From NCBI RefSeq assembly GCF_026104355.1, contig NZ_CP110535.1, forward strand, positions 1,240,001-1,304,000: DNA of 64,000 nt. The letters are read 5' to 3'. The stretch is from Halomonas sp. BDJS001. GTDB taxonomy: Bacteria > Pseudomonadota > Gammaproteobacteria > Pseudomonadales > Halomonadaceae. The notes beneath the pieces were generated by a model. The model saw nothing but the letters and a program-made list of their open reading frames with translations. It did not search any database and had not been told where the DNA came from. A program made the translations under genes and the position numbers. Shown one piece after another: positions 52,056-60,414 of the stretch; positions within the stretch are counted from its first letter, which is position 1; the number at the start of each line of letters is the position of its first letter.

Positions 52056-52988
52056 CTACTCCCGCCACCGCCGCCACAGCTGCGCCAGCCACTGCACGGC
52101 ACGCTGCCAGCGAGTGGCGTTTTGTGTTTTATTCAATGGGCCTGGGCGAGGTGCGGGGCGATTTAAAAAGTCGTGAATGGGATCAACCTGCTCGGGCTTA
52201 TCCAGCATAGGCGCGTGACCGCAGTGAGGCACGTTTAGGGTGACAAGTTTAGGGTGTACTTCTGCCATCCGCGGCAGCGTTTCCGGATCCAGAAGCGTCG
52301 ATTCCTCACCGCGTATTACCATCACCGGACAGCGAATGTTCGCCCAGTCAGCCCACATGTCCCGCGGCGTATCGTGCACAAACTGCTCGCCAATGCGCGG
52401 ATCGAAGTGATACGTCCAACTACCATCCGGTAACCGTCGGGCACTGTTGAGTGCTAGTTCACGCCGGGCAGATTCAGCGCTAATGCCGAAACTGGCATAG
52501 TGCCGGTTGAGCTCTTGTTGGAGTTCGCCAAAAGTAGAGAAGCGGTGGGTAACGCCGAAATAGCTAGAAAGACCGATAAGGCCCTGGGTGTTCAGCTCTG
52601 GGCCTACGTCGTTAAGAATCAGCCGGGAAATGCGCGCGCTGTGCTGCGGGTCAGCAGCGATCAACATACCTAGAAGGCCACCCATGGAGGTGCCCAACCA
52701 ATCCACGTAATCGAGTTCAAAGTGATCGAGCAGTGCGATCGCTACCGACACGTAATGGCTATAAAGGTAGTCGTGGGCAGGAAATAGCGACCAGCTTGAT
52801 AATCCACGACCTGGGGTATCCGGGGCAAGAATCCGCCATTCAGTGCCGAGCTCTCGTGCAAGCGCGCTAAAGTCGCCGCCATGCCGGGCAAATCCATGCC
52901 AGGCGATTAACGTGCGCGGGGCGTTAGGGTTCCAAATGCGTACGGCCACTTCTAATTCGCGTACGCGGACAAACTCCAAGGCATCCAT
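52056..52988 (-). CDS. Alpha/beta hydrolase
   Basis: A 310-residue alpha/beta-fold hydrolase. The oxyanion-hole HG lies in LIAWHGFARHGGD, the nucleophile elbow in WLGTSMGGLLGML (Ser about 118), the acid in the VIRGEESTLLDPE region and the His in VPHCGHAPMLDKPEQ. The C-terminal 35 residues are basic and Trp-rich, which is unusual. Many enzymes (esterases, dehalogenases, C-C hydrolases) share this fold, and the substrate is unknown. It may share a transcript with the TetR gene 70 bp upstream on the same strand. Confidence 0.85.
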   Translation of the reverse strand: MDALEFVRVRELEVAVRIWNPNAPRTLIAWHGFARHGGDFSALARELGTEWRILAPDTPGRGLSSWSLFPAHDYLYSHYVSVAIALLDHFELDYVDWLGTSMGGLLGMLIAADPQHSARISRLILNDVGPELNTQGLIGLSSYFGVTHRFSTFGELQQELNRHYASFGISAESARRELALNSARRLPDGSWTYHFDPRIGEQFVHDTPRDMWADWANIRCPVMVIRGEESTLLDPETLPRMAEVHPKLVTLNVPHCGHAPMLDKPEQVDPIHDFLNRPAPRPGPLNKTQNATRWQRAVQWLAQLWRRWRE

Positions 52989-53058
52989 AGTGTGCTCACA
53001 CGGCTATAAAAGTAGCTCAGTATAAGCATACTTGCTGCATTGCAGCGAGAGTGATTGT

Positions 53059-53670
53059 TTAACGCTGCATCATGCGAATAGTGGCATCGATCAGTTCGCC
53101 ACCGCGTTCACGAATCGAAAAAGCCTCGGGGTTACGTAGCCAATCATGGAAAAGGCCCCCCAGCATAGATTGCATTAAGCGCGTTGCCACTTCGGGACTA
53201 AGGTCTTCACGCAGCAGTTGCTGCTGCTCTGCAAGCACAAAGACATTCAGCATCTCTTCAAAGCACTCGTTGCCGATCTGATCCTGCATATCGAGCGGGT
53301 TAATGTCGCTGAAGAACTCGCAGCGATGCAGCAAAATGGAGAGTATTCGCTGGTAAGAGGGTTGTTCAAGGCGCACCAGTCCTGCATGGCAGGCCAGCCG
53401 AATAGACTCCAGTGGTGATAGTTTGGCGTCAGCTTTATCTACCTCATCCATCAACGACTGGAAGGGCATGCGTACCTGTTCAACCAGCGCCATGAACAGA
53501 TCGCCTTTATTTTTAAAATGCCAATAAACGGCGCCGCGGGTAAGACCTGCATGGCGAGCAATTTGCTCAAGGGAGGTGCGTGCCACACCTTTGGCAAAAA
53601 ACACCTCTTCAGCAGCTTCAAGCAGTGCTTCTCGTGTAGCAGCCGCTTCTGCTTTGGTCTTTCTTGCCAT
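53059..53670 (-). CDS. TetR-family repressor, AcrR/TtgR-like
   Basis: A 203-residue TetR regulator. The N-terminal MARKTKAEAAATREALLEAA and the helix-turn-helix TSLEQIARHAGLTRGAVYWHFKNKGDLF are almost those of AcrR, TtgR and MexR-type efflux repressors, and the C-terminal ligand domain is of the same length. The operator in front of the tolC-acrAB genes is of AcrR type, so this protein probably represses that pump although it lies beyond two intervening genes. GAGG precedes the ATG. Confidence 0.9.
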   Translation of the reverse strand: MARKTKAEAAATREALLEAAEEVFFAKGVARTSLEQIARHAGLTRGAVYWHFKNKGDLFMALVEQVRMPFQSLMDEVDKADAKLSPLESIRLACHAGLVRLEQPSYQRILSILLHRCEFFSDINPLDMQDQIGNECFEEMLNVFVLAEQQQLLREDLSPEVATRLMQSMLGGLFHDWLRNPEAFSIRERGGELIDATIRMMQR

Positions 53671-53727
53671 GGAAATGCAACCTCATTATCGACACAGTAT
53701 GGTCACATTTTAACCTAAGCTGACGCA

Positions 53728-53757
53728 CATTTACATTCAAAACTGTATGGATAAATG
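53728..53757. promoter_or_regulatory. Inverted repeat upstream of the TetR gene
   Basis: CATTTA...TAAATG arms flank TACATTC and TGTATGG, related to half-sites of the AcrR-type operator at 44972. It may be an autoregulatory site of the TetR protein, in the 216-bp divergent gap. Confidence 0.35.
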
Positions 53758-53886
53758 ACATACCCTATAACGTAGGTTAACAAATTCGTCATTTCGCCAC
53801 CAAAAGCGTATAAACAGGCTATGAAACTAGCCCACATGCGTACTAACGTCGTGAGCAAAACAGATTAAAAATACAGGACAGAAAGC

Positions 53887-54918
53887 ATGGTGCGAGCTTC
53901 TTTTCAACTGGGCGAACATACCATCAAGCCCGGCCAACGCTTACAAATTGATGTTCCGGTGGCGCGCTTATATACCCATACGCCCCTGCACATTCCTGTC
54001 GAGGTCGTTCATGGCCGCAAGGATGGCCCGGTGCTGTTGGTATGTGGTGGTATTCACGGTGATGAAATTAACGGCGTGGAAATTGTCCGCCGTGTCCTGC
54101 GTGCGAAAGCCATCAATAGTATCCGCGGTACCTTGATAGCTGTACCGGTCGTCAATGTGTTTGGTTTTTTACAGCAAACTCGCTACTTGCCCGATCGGCG
54201 TGATCTCAATCGCTGCTTTCCAGGCAGTGACTCGGGCTCGTTAGGCGGGCGCATCGCAGCCCTCTTTCGTGAAAAAATTGTTGATCACGCCACACATATT
54301 ATCGATCTCCACACCGGGGCTATTCACCGTACCAACCTGCCGCAAATTCGCGCCCAGTTGCAAACCGGCAGCGAAACCGAGCGGATGGCCGATGCGTTTG
54401 GGGCGCCGGTGGTGCTCAATGCGGAGCTGCGTGAAGGTAGCCTGCGCCACTACGCCCAGACCCGCGGCATTCCAGTGCTCACCTATGAAGCTGGCGAAGC
54501 GCTGCGTTTTGACGAGTGGGCGATTGCCCCTGGGGTGCGTGGTGTATTGCGGGTTATGCGCCGACTAGGCATGCTGACCGGTGAGCAGCGCCGCCGTACG
54601 CCAGCACCTGCGGAGATTTCTAAAGGGTCAAGCTGGGCGCGGGCACCTATCGATGGGATCTTACGTCCCAAGGTGCGTCTAGGTGCCCGCGTCGCCAAAG
54701 GTGAGGTGCTGGGCAAAGTCGCTGACCCTTTTGGCAATGACGAGGGCGAAGTACGCGCCGTTGCCGATGGTATTGTGATTGGTATGAGCCGCTTGCCGCT
54801 TGCCAATGAAGGCGAGGCGCTCTTTCATATTGCTCGCTTTGATGAAATTGATGAGGCTGAAACGGCTATTGAGAGCTTTAATTCAAGCTTGGTGCCGCCG
54901 CCTGATTCGTTTTATTAA
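53887..54918 (+). CDS. Succinylglutamate desuccinylase/aspartoacylase-family protein
   Basis: A 343-residue zinc metallopeptidase-like enzyme of the M14 AstE/AspA family. The zinc-binding HxxE is in GGIHGDEINGVE, a later His ligand is in IIDLHTGA, and the Glu of LTYEAGEALRF is the likely catalytic residue. The C-terminal part, about 90 residues, has a lipoyl-like beta-barrel (LRPKVRLGARVAKGEVLGKV) as in a group of deacylases that act on N-acyl amino acids or ectoine-type derivatives. No arginine-degradation (ast) genes are near, so the substrate remains open. AGGA precedes the ATG. Confidence 0.85.
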   Translation: MVRASFQLGEHTIKPGQRLQIDVPVARLYTHTPLHIPVEVVHGRKDGPVLLVCGGIHGDEINGVEIVRRVLRAKAINSIRGTLIAVPVVNVFGFLQQTRYLPDRRDLNRCFPGSDSGSLGGRIAALFREKIVDHATHIIDLHTGAIHRTNLPQIRAQLQTGSETERMADAFGAPVVLNAELREGSLRHYAQTRGIPVLTYEAGEALRFDEWAIAPGVRGVLRVMRRLGMLTGEQRRRTPAPAEISKGSSWARAPIDGILRPKVRLGARVAKGEVLGKVADPFGNDEGEVRAVADGIVIGMSRLPLANEGEALFHIARFDEIDEAETAIESFNSSLVPPPDSFY

Positions 54919-54927
54919 TCGGTAATG

Positions 54928-54964
54928 ATAGTGGAAAACTATCGCTTCGATAGTTAAGGACTCG
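54928..54964 (+). promoter_or_regulatory. OxyR-type binding site upstream of catalase
   Basis: ATAGTGGAAAACTAT, seven bases, then ATAGTTAAGGACTCG. This fits the tetrameric OxyR consensus of four ATAG/CTAT elements with N7 spacing, three of the four being perfect. It overlaps the predicted -35 region (TTCGAT at 54946; -10 TATAGA at 54969), as in OxyR-activated promoters. Confidence 0.72.
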
Positions 54965-55123
54965 CTACTATAGATGGCAAGTTAGCAGCCGTTTGACTAT
55001 ACCTAGGGGTGGGCTTTGTTAGCGGCTGCTAAAGATGATAACCAAAACAAATAGCTAAGCTTTCATCGTACTCGAACGAGTGGCGATTAAACGCCACGTC
55101 TACCGTGACATGGAGGAACAGCG

Positions 55124-56596
55124 ATGACGAGCGATAAACCTAAGCACACCACGACAGATGCGGGCATACCAGTGAGCAGTGATGAACACTCACTCTCAGT
55201 AGGCCCCGATGGGCCGATTGTTCTGCATGATCACTACTTGATGGAGCAGATGGCTGCCTTTAACCGGGAAATGATTCCGGATCGTCAGCCCCATGCGAAA
55301 GGGAGCGGCGCCTTTGGCCACTTCCAAGTAACTCACGACGTCAGCAAATATACCAAAGCTGATTTTCTCCAGCCGGGTAAGAAAACCGAGATGTTGGCTC
55401 GTTTCTCGACGGTGGCCGGTGAGTCGGGTAGCCCGGACACTTGGCGCGATCCTCGTGGCTTCTCGCTGAAGTTCTACACCGAAGAGGGTAACTTCGACAT
55501 GGTGGGTAATAATACCCCTGTGTTCTTCGTGCGCGATCCGCTCAAATTCCAGCACTTTATCCACTCACAAAAGCGTCGAGCGGATAACGGCTTGCGTGAT
55601 CACGATATGCAGTGGGACTTCTGGACGCTTTCACCGCAATCTGCACACCAGGTAACCTGGCTAATGGGGGATCGTGGTATCCCCGCTACGTGGCGCCACA
55701 TGAACGGCTACTCAAGCCATACTTATATGTGGGTGAACGCTGCGGGCGAGCGCTTCTGGGTGAAGTACCACTTCAAAACTGACCAGGGCATTAAGTGCAT
55801 GACCCAGGAACAGGCCGATAAGATGGCGGGGGCGGATGCCGACTACCACCGCCGCGATCTTTTCGATGCCATCAAGCGCGGCGATTATCCCACCTGGACG
55901 CTGCAAGTTCAGATCATGCCGTTTGAAGATGCCAAGACCTACCACATCAACCCCTTCGATTTGACCAAGGTGTGGCCGCACGCTGACTACCCGCTGCAAG
56001 AAGTCGGTAAGATGACCTTGGATCGCAATCCCGTCGATTTCCACAGCCAAATCGAACAGGCAGCGTTTCAGCCCAGCAACGCCGTACCGGGAACCGGTTT
56101 TTCGCCGGATAAAATGCTGTTGGCGCGGGTAATATCCTACGCTGATGCGCACCGCGCGCGTTTAGGGGTGAACTACCAAGATATCCCCGTTAACGCGCCC
56201 AAGACCCCGGTTAACAGCTACAGCCAAGGGGGACGGATGCGTATTTCCCACTCCACCGACCCGGTGTACGCGCCTAATAGCAAAGGGGGCGCGCACGCCA
56301 ATCCGGAAAGGTATCCGGAAGATGCGGTATGGGAGACTGACGGTGAGTTGGTTCGCGCCGCCTACACGCTGCGCCCGGGCGATGGCGACTTCAACCAAGC
56401 CAATGACCTGGTCAATAAGGTAATGGATGATGCTGCTCGCGACCGGTTGGTCAACAACATTGTGGGCCACGTTTCCGACGGTGTGGAAGAGCCGGTGCTG
56501 TCACGAGTATTTGAGTACTGGAAAAACGTCGACCAAATGATCGGCGAGCGTGTCGAGCAGGGCGTAATGGCGAACCGTCGGGAAAACGGTCAGTAA
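55124..56596 (+). CDS. Monofunctional haem catalase (clade 3-like, small subunit)
   Basis: A 490-residue catalase that dismutates hydrogen peroxide to water and oxygen. The distal catalytic His is H57 in [12 protein letters not shown], the Asn is in [11 protein letters not shown] (about 129-130), and the proximal Tyr is in [14 protein letters not shown]. The size matches KatA-type small-subunit cytosolic enzymes, and NADPH-binding residues are likely. GGAGG stands 7 bp before the ATG. An OxyR-type site upstream suggests induction by peroxide. A strong terminator follows. Confidence 0.95.
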   Translation: MTSDKPKHTTTDAGIPVSSDEHSLSVGPDGPIVLHDHYLMEQMAAFNREMIPDRQPHAKGSGAFGHFQVTHDVSKYTKADFLQPGKKTEMLARFSTVAGESGSPDTWRDPRGFSLKFYTEEGNFDMVGNNTPVFFVRDPLKFQHFIHSQKRRADNGLRDHDMQWDFWTLSPQSAHQVTWLMGDRGIPATWRHMNGYSSHTYMWVNAAGERFWVKYHFKTDQGIKCMTQEQADKMAGADADYHRRDLFDAIKRGDYPTWTLQVQIMPFEDAKTYHINPFDLTKVWPHADYPLQEVGKMTLDRNPVDFHSQIEQAAFQPSNAVPGTGFSPDKMLLARVISYADAHRARLGVNYQDIPVNAPKTPVNSYSQGGRMRISHSTDPVYAPNSKGGAHANPERYPEDAVWETDGELVRAAYTLRPGDGDFNQANDLVNKVMDDAARDRLVNNIVGHVSDGVEEPVLSRVFEYWKNVDQMIGERVEQGVMANRRENGQ

Positions 56597-56617
56597 GCTT
56601 ACGCTATTAGAAAAACG

Positions 56618-56647
56618 AACCCGCTACGCTTGCGTAGCGGGTTTTTT
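56618..56647. terminator. Bidirectional terminator between catalase and dusA
   Basis: AACCCGCTACGC and GCGTAGCGGGTT form a perfect 12-bp stem with a 2-nt loop; T-runs follow on both strands. Confidence 0.9.
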
Positions 56648-56658
56648 ATACAACGCAC

Positions 56659-57672
56659 TTATACAACGAGCTCGGGTTCGTTCACCAAGCTAAGCGCGTC
56701 ATCAAAGAGGCGCAATCCTGCGCCTTCTTTATGGGCGTGTTCCGACAAATGACGGCGGAAGCGCCTGCCGCCAGGACAACCCTGGAACAGGCCCAGCAAG
56801 TGACGGGTAATATGATTCAGCTTCGCGCCTTCATCCAAGCGCTGCTGAATATACGGCCGGAAAGCTATTGCGGCATCCAGGCGGTTCGCCGCCGGGCCTT
56901 GCTCTCCAAACAGCTGCTCATCGACGCCCGCGAGCAGCCACGGGTTTTGATACGCCTCACGCCCCACCATCACGCTATCCACATGGGTAAGCTGCTCCTG
57001 GCACTCCGCCAGAGTTTTAATCCCGCCATTAATGCCGATATGCAATTCAGGACGGCTCTGCTTTAAACGGTGAACGCGGGGGTAGTTAAGCGGCGGCACA
57101 TCGCGGTTCTGCTTGGGTGACAAGCCCTGCAGCCATGCTTTGCGGGCGTGAACGGTAAACACCTCGCAGCCCGCATCCGCAACGATAGCGATAAACCGCT
57201 CAAGGTCGGCGTCTTCATCCTGGTCATCAATGCCAATACGGCACTTCACCGTGACCGGAATAGATACCGCCGCCTGCATTGCCCGTACTGCATCCGCGAC
57301 CTTTTCGGGGTAGCCCATCAAACAGGCGCCAATCAGATTGTTCTGAACCCGGTCACTTGGGCAACCCACGTTCAGGTTTACCTCATCATAGCCCCACGCC
57401 TCAGCAATCGCCGCGCACTCCGCCAGTTCACTGGCATCGCTGCCACCCAACTGCAGCGCAAGTGGGTGCTCCACCTCGTTATAGCCTAAAAAGCGCTCAC
57501 GAGGCGTTCCGTGCAAAATCGCACCGGTCGTGACCATCTCGGTATACAGCAGTGCACGCCTAGTTAACGTGCGTGCAAATGCCCTGTAATCGCGGGTCGT
57601 CCAGTCCATCATGGGCGCCACAGAAAAAAGCCGACCACGATCTGCACTATTTTCTTTAAGTAAATTAGTCAT
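56659..57672 (-). CDS. dusA: tRNA-dihydrouridine(20/20a) synthase DusA
   Basis: A 337-residue flavoenzyme that reduces U20/U20a of tRNA to dihydrouridine with NADPH. The N-terminal TIM-barrel opens with FSVAPMMDWTTRDYR, and the catalytic Cys is in NLNVGCPSDRVQNNLIGACLM. VTVKCRIGIDDQDE and HIGINGGIKTL bind FMN and phosphate. The C-terminal helical tRNA-binding domain contains RHLLGLFQGCPGGRRFRRHLSE, which is typical for DusA. The start has no clear ribosome site. Confidence 0.95.
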   Translation of the reverse strand: MTNLLKENSADRGRLFSVAPMMDWTTRDYRAFARTLTRRALLYTEMVTTGAILHGTPRERFLGYNEVEHPLALQLGGSDASELAECAAIAEAWGYDEVNLNVGCPSDRVQNNLIGACLMGYPEKVADAVRAMQAAVSIPVTVKCRIGIDDQDEDADLERFIAIVADAGCEVFTVHARKAWLQGLSPKQNRDVPPLNYPRVHRLKQSRPELHIGINGGIKTLAECQEQLTHVDSVMVGREAYQNPWLLAGVDEQLFGEQGPAANRLDAAIAFRPYIQQRLDEGAKLNHITRHLLGLFQGCPGGRRFRRHLSEHAHKEGAGLRLFDDALSLVNEPELVV

Positions 57673-58031
57673 TTAGTAACACTGTTGGCTGCGCCGAGTA
57701 CAGCCATATTGCCTCTTAATTCCGTAATTAACGCACTCGATGTACCCCACAGTGTATCAAGCAGTGATATTGGCTGATGACTCGAAAATTCGGGTACAAC
57801 TGAAGGCTTTCTCAGAAATAACGTTTTGTATGCGCGCCATTGTACGTAACAAAGGGCGTTTCGCACATAGCAAGGAGATCTCTCCGAAATGGAAACAGGT
57901 AAATGCCCAGTCCCCTAAGCGTGTTCAAGCGCATCGTCCAAATGCTGGATGTTGAGTTAAGTTATCTCACTTGCAGATTTCTACTTCGCGTACGCAAGTG
58001 AGACCAAAAGGCCTAGCGGCTCGCTCACCCC
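57673..58031. other. 359-bp intergenic region between dusA and tauE-like gene
   Basis: No gene with a recognisable product. It should hold the dusA promoter (left part). Near the right end CTCACTTGC (57966-57974) and GCAAGTGAG (57994-58002) form a perfect 9-bp inverted repeat with a 19-nt loop, perhaps the end of the minus-strand tauE-like transcript. Confidence 0.5.
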
Positions 58032-58838
58032 TCACGCCGTAAACACCGCATACACCATCTGCAGTGCCAGCCCCATCAACATAAAAGCGAATACCCGTTT
58101 GAGGAGTTTGACAGGTAGCTTATGCGCTAACTTTGCTCCGATGGGAGCCGTTAGGATACTGAAGGGCGCCATTAATAGTAACGCAGGCAGATAAACATAG
58201 CCGAGCGCCGCACTGGGCAGCCCTTGGGTAGACCATCCGTTGATTATGTAGCCAAGTGCACCGGCAACCGCGATCGGTAGCCCTACAGCTGCCGAGGTGC
58301 CAATCGCGCGGGGAAGTTTGACATTGCACCAGGTAAGGAAGGGCACTGTGAGTGAACCACCGCCAATGGCAACGAGCGCAGAAATACCACCGATGCCGAG
58401 GCCGACGCTGCTGACCCCAAGAGGGCCAGGTAAGCTGCGAGTGGGTTTGGGCTTGATGTTTGCCAGCATCTGAAGCGACATTAGCACCATAAAGCAGGCG
58501 AAAAAGATAGCAAGGCCACGCGTGGGTATCAGCGCCGCGATAAACGTCGCCAAAAAGGTGCCGACTAAAATGCCTGGGGTAATAAAGCGCACGATGTCCC
58601 AGCGAACGGCCCCGTGCCGATGGTGGGAAAGCAGGCTAGCGGTAGAGGCGGGAATGATGGCTGCCATGGCGGTGCCTAAAGCCAAGTGGGCAAGGTGGTC
58701 GTGGGACACGCCTTGAAGCACAAAAAGGGACGTTAAAATCGGCACCATAATGCCGCCACCGCCAATCCCCAACAAGCCCGCCATCAGACCCACAAAGCCG
58801 CCCAGTGCTACATAAGCCAACCACCAAATGATGTCCAA
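58032..58838 (-). CDS. Sulfite exporter TauE/SafE family protein
   Basis: A 268-residue membrane protein with about eight hydrophobic segments, of the TauE/SafE (DUF81) family linked to export of sulfite, sulfoacetate or similar anions. The family motif GLMAGLLGIGGGGIMVPIL is near the N-terminus and its second copy (GGISALVAIGGGSLTVPFL) is in the middle. The start is TTG at 58838, with AGGAG 8 bp upstream. A longer frame from 59243 overlaps the lipoprotein gene on the other strand and adds 135 unlikely residues. Substrate unknown. Confidence 0.87.
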   Translation of the reverse strand: MDIIWWLAYVALGGFVGLMAGLLGIGGGGIMVPILTSLFVLQGVSHDHLAHLALGTAMAAIIPASTASLLSHHRHGAVRWDIVRFITPGILVGTFLATFIAALIPTRGLAIFFACFMVLMSLQMLANIKPKPTRSLPGPLGVSSVGLGIGGISALVAIGGGSLTVPFLTWCNVKLPRAIGTSAAVGLPIAVAGALGYIINGWSTQGLPSAALGYVYLPALLLMAPFSILTAPIGAKLAHKLPVKLLKRVFAFMLMGLALQMVYAVFTA

Positions 58839-58984
58839 AGCCGTTGCTCCTAAAAGTGTCTTGTTAGCATGATAAGCACATTGTACCGGAAGCGTTGCCA
58901 GTAGCGGGGCCAAAAACGAGTATTCCACTGTGGCGGCGGCAATGCAGTGGTAAGCTGCAGAACAAGTAATATTTCGGAGTTCGT

Positions 58985-59581
58985 ATGCGCAATGTAATAA
59001 GCAGTGTTGGCGTGTTGATGGTATCCGCTGCGCTACTGGCAGGCTGTGGTGAAACAGACGCACCGAATGAGTCGGCGGCAACCGCAGAACAAATCTCATC
59101 ACCTGAACCGTCAGCCGCCGAGATAGCAGTGGCTGAAACGGAAGAAGTGGCGCCACTTGTCGTCGAGATAATGGCGCATGTCTCGCTGCGTAGCGACCGG
59201 CGTTTAATGGTGGAAGGCGAAAGCAACTTACCAGACGGAACACTGGTACAGGTGATTGTCGAGCGAGAGATTAGCAGCGTGCGTTGGCGCGAGCGAACAC
59301 GAGTAGGCGATGGCATGTTTGCTGCGGGGCCATTTGGCCCTGGTAGTGGCTTGCCCGATGGTGGCTATATAGTGAGGGTTGACGTTTCCGAAGGTAGCGT
59401 ACAGCCGGAAGCTGTTCAGACCCTTATTGGCCACCAGGGCCAGCACCTGGCAGGAGAGTTGGTTAGACAATCCCGCCATGGGCTGGGCCAAGTGGCCACC
59501 TACTCACGTCGCTTCTTGGTGGGGAGTGAGCCAAGGCAAACGCGTGACCAGGTGGAGGTGCTAGAGAGTCCGGGGAGGTAG
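58985..59581 (+). CDS. Lipoprotein of unknown function
   Basis: A 198-residue exported lipoprotein. The signal peptide ends in the lipobox LLAGC (Cys 21). A Ser/Glu/Ala-rich linker (about 22-55) precedes a domain rich in beta-strands (VVEIMAHVSLRSDRRLMVEGESNLPDGTLVQ), followed by a polar C-terminus. I do not recognise a named family. CGGAG precedes the ATG. It ends 5 bp from the convergent XRE gene. Confidence 0.75.
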   Translation: MRNVISSVGVLMVSAALLAGCGETDAPNESAATAEQISSPEPSAAEIAVAETEEVAPLVVEIMAHVSLRSDRRLMVEGESNLPDGTLVQVIVEREISSVRWRERTRVGDGMFAAGPFGPGSGLPDGGYIVRVDVSEGSVQPEAVQTLIGHQGQHLAGELVRQSRHGLGQVATYSRRFLVGSEPRQTRDQVEVLESPGR

Positions 59582-59586
59582 ACGCT

Positions 59587-60111
59587 TTAGGCAGGATGCC
59601 AATGGGCTAACAGTACTGCATGAATCGATGTGTCGCTTGGGGCCTTGGCGAAGTGCTCAATGACGAAACGATCGTCTCGTTGCACTACATAGTGGCCCGC
59701 CTTGTGAAACACATGGGTCGGCCCGAGTAGCAATAGATCACCCGCGTTAACGGGCGAAAAATCTGTACCTTGGCCAGGTGTTGCCATCACACAGGGTGCT
59801 TTCCAGTCAATGTTGAGCGGGAGATGACTGGGCACTTTAATGGTCGTTGCCTGTACCTGTTCCCAGGGGAGGGGGCCGGTATGAGTCAACGTTAATAGCT
59901 CGGGTGCGCTATCACCTTCCAACAGAGTTGCCAGGGAGCAGTCCAGGGCATCAGCGAGCGCCACAAGGCGTTCGTGACCGATCTGTTTGATCGCCCCAGA
60001 TTCCCAATATGAAATGGTGACATCTGACACGCCAACTTTGCGCGCAAGGGCAGCTTTGTTGAGCTTGGCCCTAAGCCGCAGTTGCTTGATACGTGAGCCT
60101 AGCGATTCCAT
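59587..60111 (-). CDS. XRE-family regulator with S24-like C-terminal domain
   Basis: A 174-residue regulator. The N-terminal Cro/CI-type helix-turn-helix is IKQLRLRAKLNKAALARKVGVSDVTISYWESGAI (about 8-42). The C-terminal part (about 95-170, NAGDLLLLGPTHVF and GHYVVQRDDRFVIEHF) resembles the S24 LexA/CI domain, but the usual Ser-Lys catalytic pair is not evident. Similar repressors occur on phages and also as chromosomal genes, and no phage genes are near. AGGAAG precedes the ATG. An AT-rich dyad upstream is a candidate own operator. Confidence 0.8.
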   Translation of the reverse strand: MESLGSRIKQLRLRAKLNKAALARKVGVSDVTISYWESGAIKQIGHERLVALADALDCSLATLLEGDSAPELLTLTHTGPLPWEQVQATTIKVPSHLPLNIDWKAPCVMATPGQGTDFSPVNAGDLLLLGPTHVFHKAGHYVVQRDDRFVIEHFAKAPSDTSIHAVLLAHWHPA

Positions 60112-60154
60112 TTCGTCTTCCTGATAATGAGCGAAAATGCTCGTTGAATGACTT

Positions 60155-60188
60155 CCACTATAATAATATTTACTAATATAGATAGTGG
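60155..60188. promoter_or_regulatory. AT-rich dyad upstream of the XRE regulator
   Basis: CCACTAT and ATAGTGG arms enclose a core of alternating TAATATT/TAATATA. It lies 44-77 bp upstream of the XRE start codon and probably overlaps its promoter; a candidate autoregulatory operator. Confidence 0.45.
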
Positions 60189-60375
60189 CGCTATGAACAT
60201 ACGTTATTGGTCTGTCTCAAGCTTGGGGTATGCGCCCAAGGTTTTGCTGCAGAGCCATACTAAGCGATTGTGCTTTAGCGCGCATTAGTGGACAAATAAC
60301 GTTGAGTTAATTTCTCTGACGCTTTCTTGAGCTAGTTGTTCCCTGGGCAACGCTGTTGGTTGCGCCTAAGGTGCG

Positions 60376-60381
60376 TATAAT
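60376..60381 (+). promoter_or_regulatory. -10 element TATAAT of gltX
   Basis: A perfect -10 hexamer 34 bp before the gltX ATG; a weak -35 (CTGTTG) lies 17 bp upstream. Confidence 0.55.
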
Positions 60382-60414
60382 ATTGCCATGCATTTTTGCC
60401 AATAGGACGTTTTC

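Larger units (their letters stand above)
60112..60414. other. 303-bp divergent region between the XRE regulator and gltX
   Basis: No gene is seen. It holds the dyad at 60155-60188 near the XRE gene and the -10 of gltX at 60376. Confidence 0.6.

Noticed and set aside
58839..59243. N-terminal extension of the TauE/SafE protein to 403 residues
   Set aside because: It overlaps the lipoprotein gene on the other strand and has no TauE features; the TTG at 58838 has a good ribosome site and the right length.
60155..60188. Phage attachment site
   Set aside because: No integrase, phage genes or second copy; an operator is simpler.
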